A stretch of 9,926 bases of DNA from Bryobacterales bacterium (GTDB taxonomy: Bacteria; Cyanobacteriota; Vampirovibrionia; Obscuribacterales; Obscuribacteraceae), in the NCBI GenBank assembly GCA_903970295.1, contig CAJCHQ010000964.1, positions 1-9,926 on the forward strand. The letters run 5' to 3'. Every line of letters starts with the position of its first letter. Positions within the stretch are counted from its first letter, which is position 1. Positions 5,594 through 9,926 of this stretch are shown here, piece by piece. A program made the position numbers and the translations under genes. A model generated the notes under the pieces. That model worked only from the letters and a program-made list of their open reading frames with translations. It was not told the DNA's origin and did not search any database.

Positions 5594-7393
5594 ATGACTG
5601 ACAGCACCGACTCGATACATCATCCCTCATCGATTAGTGACACTCAGGCTTGGTCGGCCAAAGCAGCTCGCGATGCCTACTCGCAACCCGAGCCAGGCTC
5701 CCGGAAAGCGGATAGACATAGCACCAGAGCTGGCGATACTGCGCAGACGCCAAACAATTGGACTGTAGTCGTGGACCTGACGACGAACTTAAATTACTTC
5801 AAAGACAACCACACCGTTCACTATGGCGCGGAAAATCAGAAGCAGCAAATCCTGAAGCTGGCGGAGCAAACTAAGAATACGGGAGTGTCTTTCTATGTGC
5901 AGGCTAAGAATCCCACGCTTTTGATTCCGGACGCCAGATCGCCAGGATCATACACAGGACACTCCTCGACTACGCTGGAACGTTATTTGATTGGCAATGG
6001 CCAAGTGCAGCGCCTGCCCGATAAACCGATCACTGGCATGGCCAACGATCTGCGGAGTGAGCTGGCTGATGCTGCTAAATTGGCACCGGCGAAAAACTAT
6101 GGATTGATTATGCAATCGCATGGTGGTGGAGCGCGTGGATTGGGGGACGGCGACGACACCTTGTCACTCGATCAGATTCAGCAGTCTATTAAAAGTGGGC
6201 TGGGACAAAACAACAGTAAGCTCAGCTTCCTCGACTTTGACTCTTGCTTGATGTCTTCGGTCGACGACATTCACAGTTCTGCCAAGCTCACACGTGCAAT
6301 CGTGGGTTCGGTTGAGACTGAGTCTGCTCGCGGACCCAAAGCAGATGGGCAGAATTTGGCTGCTGGGCTGGCAGCCTTACTGCACAATTCCAATATGACT
6401 GGAGAGCAATTGGCCAACAGATTCGTTGATCTTGCCAACGAGGGCAAAAATGACGGCCCTGACCCAACGGGGAAAAATGCCACCGGCACGCGTACACTGA
6501 GCGCGATTGACACGTCCCAGGAGCCGACATTCAATCATGCATTGAACTCTTTTGGCAGTGCATTGGCAACTGCTTTGCAGAACGTCAATCAAAACCGCGA
6601 AGTCAAATCAATCATTGCCTCCCTGCCGGCGTTGCCGGCGACCGATTCAGCCGCTCCGTCCTCATCGGAGCAGGAGTTGCTAATCAAGCGTATCGATAAT
6701 TCTATGGGCGCGCCATTCGTGGATCCTGCCGAACAAAGAGATCCAATCATGCTGGCACGCGGAATTTTGGCTGATCAAGGAATTACCGACGCCAATGTGC
6801 GGGGTTCCGCCCAGGCTCTGATCACTGCCGGGCAAGCCCTGGTTACGCGCACTCACGGAGAAACTGGCACACCGCACCACTACGAGCAATACAGCGGAAT
6901 CACGACATTCATGCCCGATCAGCAGTTGACGGCAATCACGCAGATGAGCGCTGCCGGCAATCCGCTCAAGAACATTATCCTGGCGACCTCTGCCAGTTCG
7001 CCTTTGGCGAATTATGATGCGAGCACTGCGCAAGATGTTGGTGGTCTGATGCGGGAAGCTGCAGACGAAATTGTCCTGTTACAGGCAAGTTCGAATGGAA
7101 GAACAATTGGTGAGGCAGCGGAAACCGGCTACTTGCACAGTCATCCAGAGGTACAAAAAATTGAGGACGACGCGGGAAAATTGGCCGGCGCAACCAGCGC
7201 TGAAGATTACAAACAGGCGCTGAACCAACTGCATGCCGACGCCAGTGCGTTAACTGGTAGCCCACTATACGCGGCGATTACAAGCAGTCTGACCAAATTG
7301 GCCAGCGCCCGATTGAATGGCTACTATAAGGATGCCGAGTCAGCTTCAAATCCGGGCTGGAATGCTTTCCTCGATGCGCTCAAGGAAAACTGA
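5594..7393 (+). CDS. Clostripain-family (peptidase C11) cysteine protease
   Basis: A 599-residue protein. GGAG (5580-5583) lies 10 bases before the ATG. Residues 1-53 are polar, Ser/Asp/Arg-rich and probably disordered. The catalytic domain opens with NNWTVVVDLTTNLNYF (54-69), the first core strand of the C11 fold. The dyad is visible: His176 in LIMQSHGGGARG and Cys218 in LDFDSCLMSS, each at the end of a beta strand as in clostripain (HGGG and D-x-C-L-M). YSGITTFMP (about 433-441) matches the late conserved C11 segment. The last 130 residues form an extra helical domain without a recognised family. C11 enzymes generally cut after basic residues and are often secreted and self-processed. Here there is no Sec signal or lipobox, so it is either cytosolic or exported by another route. 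It stands alone, divergent from the YD-repeat gene. The family call is firm; the substrate is unknown. Confidence 0.5.
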   Translation: MTDSTDSIHHPSSISDTQAWSAKAARDAYSQPEPGSRKADRHSTRAGDTAQTPNNWTVVVDLTTNLNYFKDNHTVHYGAENQKQQILKLAEQTKNTGVSFYVQAKNPTLLIPDARSPGSYTGHSSTTLERYLIGNGQVQRLPDKPITGMANDLRSELADAAKLAPAKNYGLIMQSHGGGARGLGDGDDTLSLDQIQQSIKSGLGQNNSKLSFLDFDSCLMSSVDDIHSSAKLTRAIVGSVETESARGPKADGQNLAAGLAALLHNSNMTGEQLANRFVDLANEGKNDGPDPTGKNATGTRTLSAIDTSQEPTFNHALNSFGSALATALQNVNQNREVKSIIASLPALPATDSAAPSSSEQELLIKRIDNSMGAPFVDPAEQRDPIMLARGILADQGITDANVRGSAQALITAGQALVTRTHGETGTPHHYEQYSGITTFMPDQQLTAITQMSAAGNPLKNIILATSASSPLANYDASTAQDVGGLMREAADEIVLLQASSNGRTIGEAAETGYLHSHPEVQKIEDDAGKLAGATSAEDYKQALNQLHADASALTGSPLYAAITSSLTKLASARLNGYYKDAESASNPGWNAFLDALKEN

Positions 7394-7559
7394 GCAGCTT
7401 TGAATCAGGGCAAAAAAAGCCGTGCCAAAGAGAACGATTGTTTTGCAATTGACGAAGGCGGTGCAGTTTGCTTGGCCGGAAATTGGATGTTTGAAACTGC
7501 AGTTCATGAGGGTGCGGAACCCGTAAGGGTCTGTAGAACTTCTCTTTGCTGTTCAGTGC

Positions 7560-7583
7560 AATAGTACTATAGACAGTAGTATT
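7560..7583. repeat. Imperfect dyad with embedded perfect palindrome
   Basis: AATAGTACT (7560-7568) and AGTAGTATT (7575-7583) pair in eight of nine positions with a central G/G mismatch and a 6-base spacer. ATAGTACTAT (7561-7570) is in itself a perfect 10-base palindrome. Such a TA-rich dyad fits an operator for a dimeric regulator or a small RNA hairpin. Confidence 0.5.
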
Positions 7584-7629
7584 AAACGGGGGTAAAGTGA
7601 AATATTGACGAAGGCTGCAGCTTAGAAAC

Positions 7630-7680
7630 ATCAAGCGGGAAAACTGCACGCACCACAGGCGGTGCTATCTCCCGCTTGAT
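7630..7680. repeat. Perfect 11-base inverted repeat with nested hairpin
   Basis: ATCAAGCGGGA (7630-7640) and TCCCGCTTGAT (7670-7680) are exact inverted copies 29 bases apart. Inside them GCACC (7650-7654) and GGTGC (7661-7665) form a second stem with a 6-base loop. The two helices, separated by unequal internal strands, make a compact RNA-like fold. No T tract follows on the plus strand. On the minus strand the stem is followed by GTTTCT, so a weak leftward terminator is not excluded. Confidence 0.5.
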
Positions 7681-7881
7681 ACTCTCAGTAGGCTACGACA
7701 AGTGACACTTGCCGTTATGCTTCTAAGGCACTATGAGCAAGTCGTCAGGTTCGCTCCGAGTGACGCCGTTGGCTGTTTCCGTCAGAATCGCAGGCGTTAA
7801 GGCATAGACGCTTAAAGTCAGGCGCGGAAAAACTACAATTCAATCAACCAGCTGCTTCTAATGCTTATTTGAAAAAACTCT

Positions 7882-7908
7882 TTGACCTTTATTTAAAGGG
7901 ACTATAAC
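7882..7908 (+). promoter_or_regulatory. Candidate promoter with palindromic spacer
   Basis: TTGACC (7882-7887) and TATAAC (7903-7908) each match the sigma-70 hexamers at 5 of 6 positions, but the spacer is 15 bases, shorter than the best 17. The palindrome CCTTTA-TT-TAAAGG (7886-7899) fills that spacer and overlaps the -35 hexamer. A short spacer with a central dyad is what is seen at promoters remodelled by MerR-type activators, which usually have 19-20 bases instead, so simple repression is the better reading. It would drive the two small exported proteins and perhaps the membrane pair. Confidence 0.5.
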
Positions 7909-7932
7909 TTCAGCAGCTACACTACCTACAGG

Positions 7933-7948
7933 CAGATGCAAGCATCTG
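7933..7948. repeat. Short perfect dyad in the presumed leader
   Basis: CAGATGC (7933-7939) and GCATCTG (7942-7948) are exact inverted arms around AA. In RNA this gives a 6-pair stem with a CAAG loop. It lies about 25 bases beyond the candidate promoter. Six A follow it, not T, so it is not a terminator. Confidence 0.5.
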
Positions 7949-8151
7949 AAAAAACAATAATTGGCGGAGCAACATGAGTCGCCGGTAAGGAGCAGTTGGG
8001 TAGATTGCGCCTGGCTTCGCTAGACTATATTGAAGGTCCGGGTCAACATCAGGGTTATCCCCAGTTTGCCGGTTCGCGGTGCCAGGAAGAATACTGCTTG
8101 AAGGTTTGGTTGATGTTTACAACAATTAGTCAAAGAAATAGGATGCAACAA

Positions 8152-8406
8152 ATGAACAAGCGAAATATCGGCAATGGCGCAACTCTGCTTTTGCTCACTC
8201 AAATTGTTTTGCAGTCACCTTGCTGGTCAGATATGCCACCATACCACCAGCACCGCGCTCCAATTGTTCCTGAGCAAGAATTGAAAAAGCCGCAAGTGCA
8301 CTCCGCTCCGGCAAAGAAGCCGCAGCTGAAAACTCAGGTCAATAAGACCGAAAACAGCGATAATAAGACGAACAAGGAAACTGCCGAGTCGACGACCACG
8401 AAGTGA
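8152..8406 (+). CDS. Small exported Lys/Pro/Thr-rich protein
   Basis: The ATG at 8152 is chosen because AGGA (8140-8143) lies 8 bases upstream and because it places a Sec signal peptide at the N-terminus: MNKRN, then the hydrophobic core ATLLLLTQIVL. The frame is open further left, but that extension has no signal and no family likeness. The product has 84 residues. The mature part (after about residue 25-30) is low in complexity: a short His/Tyr/Pro stretch (PPYHQHR), then KKPQ-type repeats and a Thr/Asn/Lys tail. A cysteine at the end of the signal is not in a lipobox. No family is recognised; a small periplasmic or cell-surface cationic protein is the most one can say. The stop overlaps a GTG of the next frame (GTGA), but the next gene probably starts at its own ATG 45 bases on. 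Confidence 0.5.
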   Translation: MNKRNIGNGATLLLLTQIVLQSPCWSDMPPYHQHRAPIVPEQELKKPQVHSAPAKKPQLKTQVNKTENSDNKTNKETAESTTTK

Positions 8407-8436
8407 AATCGGTCGGATTTTATTATCGGATTACAA

Positions 8437-8442
8437 AAGGAG
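8437..8442 (+). promoter_or_regulatory. Ribosome binding site deciding the start of the anchored mini-protein
   Basis: AAGGAG sits 8 bases before the ATG at 8451. The alternative GTG at 8403 would put 16 extra residues before the signal peptide and has no such site. Confidence 0.5.
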
Positions 8443-8450
8443 TGTGCGCG

Positions 8451-8657
8451 ATGCGAGGAATGTTTTTAAGTGCTGCTTTGGGATTGAGCTTGATCATGGC
8501 TCGTGCGGCGCAAGCTGCCGACATCGCGCCGGAGCCTGAACTTCATGGCATGCCGATGGCCGCGCTGGCTGTTGCCGGCACTGCCTTGACTGTTGGTGTC
8601 GTGTCACTCGGTCTGTGGTTGCGGAAACGCACTCTGCATGGAAAATCTCGCGCCTAG
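8451..8657 (+). CDS. Tiny protein: signal peptide plus single C-terminal anchor
   Basis: A 68-residue protein. Residues 1-22 are a textbook signal peptide ending in AQA, with likely cleavage before ADIAPEPE. Only about 46 residues then remain: a short acidic Pro/Glu segment, a membrane helix at about 35-57 (PMAALAVAGTALTVG and on), and the basic tail RKRTLHGKSRA. The layout PEP, hydrophobic helix, basic cluster resembles the C-terminal sorting signal of PEP-CTERM proteins, but there is almost no protein in front of it and no exosortase in the window, so I treat that as likeness only. A small membrane subunit or regulator of the following polytopic proteins is possible. The stop codon lies within a perfect palindrome GCGCCTAGGCGC (8650-8661). 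No family recognised. Confidence 0.5.
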   Translation: MRGMFLSAALGLSLIMARAAQAADIAPEPELHGMPMAALAVAGTALTVGVVSLGLWLRKRTLHGKSRA

Positions 8658-8710
8658 GCGCAAAGAGATGAGACGATCGAGTGGGTTTTGGGTTTAGCTT
8701 GGGTGTGTAG

Positions 8711-9715
8711 ATGATCTCGCTCGGCACAATTTCACAACGAGAGTCGGCATTGCCTTTCGCTATTTCAGCTCTGGCTCTGGCTTTTGCTGCGGCGACGATG
8801 GCAGCTTGTGCCCCGATTGCTTTTTCGATAGCCACCGTATTTCTCTTCGCTGGACCCCACAACTGGATCGAGCTGCGTTACTTCCTATCTCGCATGCCCT
8901 CTCGATTCGGCCAGCTGAAAGCTTTTTTCGGCTGGTCGTTCGCCGGGCTGGGGATCCTGATGACGTCCTATATTGGTCTGGTTTTGGCGGCGAATGCGGG
9001 AGTAATTGGTGACTTTACCCGTGATACCATGTTTGTGGTCTGGGATTCACTGCTGATTCTTTGGGTGGTGCGCTTAGTGGTTATGTCCGGAGCCCGGCGC
9101 CAAGGTCGCGACTGGGGCTGGGCTGTTCCTCTGGGTCTTTTTGTAATTGCCGCTATTTGGTTGGCACCATCATTTTTCTGGCTCTCCATGGTTTACCTGC
9201 ATCCTTTTGTCGGGCTCTCCATTCTTGACCGTGAAATCAGTCGCAGCCGCCCTGATTTGCAAAAAACGTACCGCTATTGTTTGGCTGCCATTCCCGCACT
9301 GCTAGGCGTGATTTGGTGGCAGCTGGCAGCATCTCCGGCACTGCCTGACGGCGATCTGTTGAGCTGGCAAATCACACAGCATGCGGGGTCTGGTATTTTG
9401 ACCGGCTGTTCGTCCCATCTTCTCGTTTCGACCCACACATTTCTCGAAATGATTCACTACGGTGTTTGGCTTCTCGCTATTCCGTTTGTTAGTTCGGGCT
9501 GGCGATCGTGGCAGCCGCGCTCGATTCCGATTTCCTGGCGCTCGCCCAAGTGGAATCAAGCAATTTCAACGCTTCTGCTTTTCTCGAGCTTTGTCGTCGT
9601 TGCCCTCTGGTGTGCCTTTACTTTTAATTATTCAGCAACCAGAGATATCTATTTTACTCTCGCTCTGGCGCACGTTCTGGCAGAAATTCCTTTCTTGCTG
9701 AAAGCGCTGATGTAG
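8711..9715 (+). CDS. Polytopic membrane protein with conserved-looking histidines, function unknown
   Basis: A 334-residue protein, mostly hydrophobic, with about 8-9 likely membrane segments. The ATG at 8711 follows directly on an in-frame stop, so no longer start is possible; the ribosome site is weak (GGGTG). Striking segments at helix edges are FAGPHNWIELRYFLSRMP (46-63, His50), YLHPFVG (162-168, His164), CSSHLLVSTHTFLEMIHYGVW (233-253, His236, His242, His249) and ALAHVLAEIPFLL (318-330, His321). Several histidines together with Glu54 and Glu246 within the membrane suggest a metal or cofactor site. A carotenoid-cleaving Brp/Blh-type membrane oxygenase would fit in size and histidine content, but I cannot match its signature, so this is only an alternative. 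It lacks an exosortase Cys/Arg/His pattern. It is coupled to the next gene: that gene's ribosome site begins within this stop codon. Confidence 0.5.
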   Translation: MISLGTISQRESALPFAISALALAFAAATMAACAPIAFSIATVFLFAGPHNWIELRYFLSRMPSRFGQLKAFFGWSFAGLGILMTSYIGLVLAANAGVIGDFTRDTMFVVWDSLLILWVVRLVVMSGARRQGRDWGWAVPLGLFVIAAIWLAPSFFWLSMVYLHPFVGLSILDREISRSRPDLQKTYRYCLAAIPALLGVIWWQLAASPALPDGDLLSWQITQHAGSGILTGCSSHLLVSTHTFLEMIHYGVWLLAIPFVSSGWRSWQPRSIPISWRSPKWNQAISTLLLFSSFVVVALWCAFTFNYSATRDIYFTLALAHVLAEIPFLLKALM

Positions 9716-9724
9716 GACATTCTC

Positions 9725-9926
9725 GTGGATCTTTTACAAATTATTTTTCTAACCGTGCGCGGTTATATTTTGACGATTTTGATCGAAACCCCCGTTTTGG
9801 TTCTGGGTTTGTCAGCGCGTCATTCTATGCGCGACCGCCTTTTTGCCGGGATCTGGTTAACAGCTTGTTCCTATCCGGTGGTGGCGCTAGTGATACCATA
9901 TTTCGTCGACCCATTCAGTAATCGAC
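9725..9926 (+). CDS. Membrane protein, N-terminal part, cut by window end
   Basis: The GTG at 9725 has AGGA (9714-9717) 7 bases upstream, overlapping the stop of the preceding gene, a sign of coupled translation. Sixty-seven codons are visible with no stop. The sequence begins VDLLQIIFLTVRGYILTIL, then IETPVLVLGLSARHSMRDRL, then a second helix AGIWLTACSYPVVALVIPYF. The pattern of helix, ETPV, a loop with Arg/His, and WLTACSYP looks like a conserved family, but I cannot name it. The tight pairing with the histidine-rich polytopic gene suggests that the two products form one membrane complex or serve one pathway. The remainder lies beyond the window. Confidence 0.5.
   Translation, partial: MDLLQIIFLTVRGYILTILIETPVLVLGLSARHSMRDRLFAGIWLTACSYPVVALVIPYFVDPFSNR

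Larger units (their letters stand above)
7394..8151. other. Gene-free region rich in inverted repeats
   Basis: About 760 bases with only short frames of unconvincing composition. No terminator with a T tract is visible after the peptidase gene; GGC, seven A, GCC at about 7410 is too short. The left part holds a GGGT/ACCC/GGGT set (7510-7530) that allows two exclusive hairpins, one with a GTAA tetraloop. Then come the hairpins at 7560-7583 and 7630-7680, a palindrome at 7699-7711, and ACTTGC/GCAAGT arms at 7707-7712 and 7737-7742. The right part holds a promoter candidate and two dyads. This may be an untranslated RNA gene plus the leader of the downstream genes, but I recognise no known RNA family. 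Confidence 0.5.

Noticed and set aside
7380..7649. Reverse-strand frame of 89 codons in the gene-free region
   Set aside because: Its Phe, Leu, Arg and Pro composition, lack of motif, and overlap with the end of the peptidase gene point to chance.
7686..7850. tRNA or tmRNA gene in the gene-free region
   Set aside because: GTTCG-like bases occur at about 7750, but no acceptor stem, anticodon arm or paired T arm can be built around them.
7933..7954. Dyad followed by an A run as a terminator
   Set aside because: On the plus strand the stem is followed by A, not T; on the minus strand the T run comes before the stem, so neither direction fits intrinsic termination.
7996..8151. N-terminal extension of the Lys/Pro/Thr-rich small protein
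   Set aside because: The extension would bury a clear signal peptide 52 residues inside the protein and has no ribosome site or conserved pattern.
8403..8450. GTG start of the anchored mini-protein overlapping the previous stop
   Set aside because: The GTGA overlap is tempting, but AAGGAG before the ATG at 8451 and the position of the signal peptide favour the later start.
8711..9715. Exosortase, as partner of the PEP-like mini-protein
   Set aside because: The polytopic protein lacks the Cys, Arg and His active-site arrangement of exosortases; its histidines are spread differently.

Overview
The window comes from a bacterial chromosome with a balanced base composition, clear Shine-Dalgarno sites and Sec-type signal peptides. 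It carries protein families typical of diderm bacteria that live freely or in biofilms. The gene content (MoxR/VWA/DUF58 cluster, rhomboid, clostripain-like peptidase, a short protein with YD-like repeats, poorly known polytopic membrane proteins) would fit a non-photosynthetic relative of Cyanobacteria such as the Obscuribacterales, or an acidobacterial-type genome. No marker gene settles this, so the placement is an impression only. I see no tRNA, rRNA, CRISPR array, transposase or phage gene.

Region A (1-4863) is a same-strand cluster: the C-terminal part of a VWA-domain membrane protein, a MoxR-type AAA+ ATPase, a soluble DUF58 protein, a secreted or anchored protein with one membrane segment that resembles MxaA in layout, and a rhomboid protease. 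VWA/MoxR/DUF58/anchor sets (Bat clusters; mxaRSAC-KL in methylotrophs) are known as chaperone-like or metal-insertion machines that act on envelope or periplasmic proteins. A 178-base gap with a strong hairpin separates moxR from the DUF58 gene. DUF58 and the MxaA-like gene overlap by ATGA. The rhomboid gene follows after 79 bases and ends at a strong hairpin.

Region B (4864-5593) holds one small reverse-strand gene with three YD-like repeat units, then a 323-base AT-rich divergent region with a 24-base palindrome.

Region C (5594-7393) is a single gene for a 599-residue clostripain-family (C11) cysteine peptidase with a visible His/Cys dyad and no classical signal peptide.

Region D (7394-8151) is about 760 bases without a convincing gene. 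It is dense in inverted repeats and has a candidate promoter whose spacer is a palindrome.

Region E (8152-9926) starts with two tiny exported proteins, one Lys/Pro/Thr-rich and one a signal peptide plus a single membrane anchor. They are followed by a tightly coupled pair of polytopic membrane proteins, the first rich in intramembrane histidines and the second cut by the window end. I cannot assign a function to this block. With the structured region D it is the least explained part of the window.
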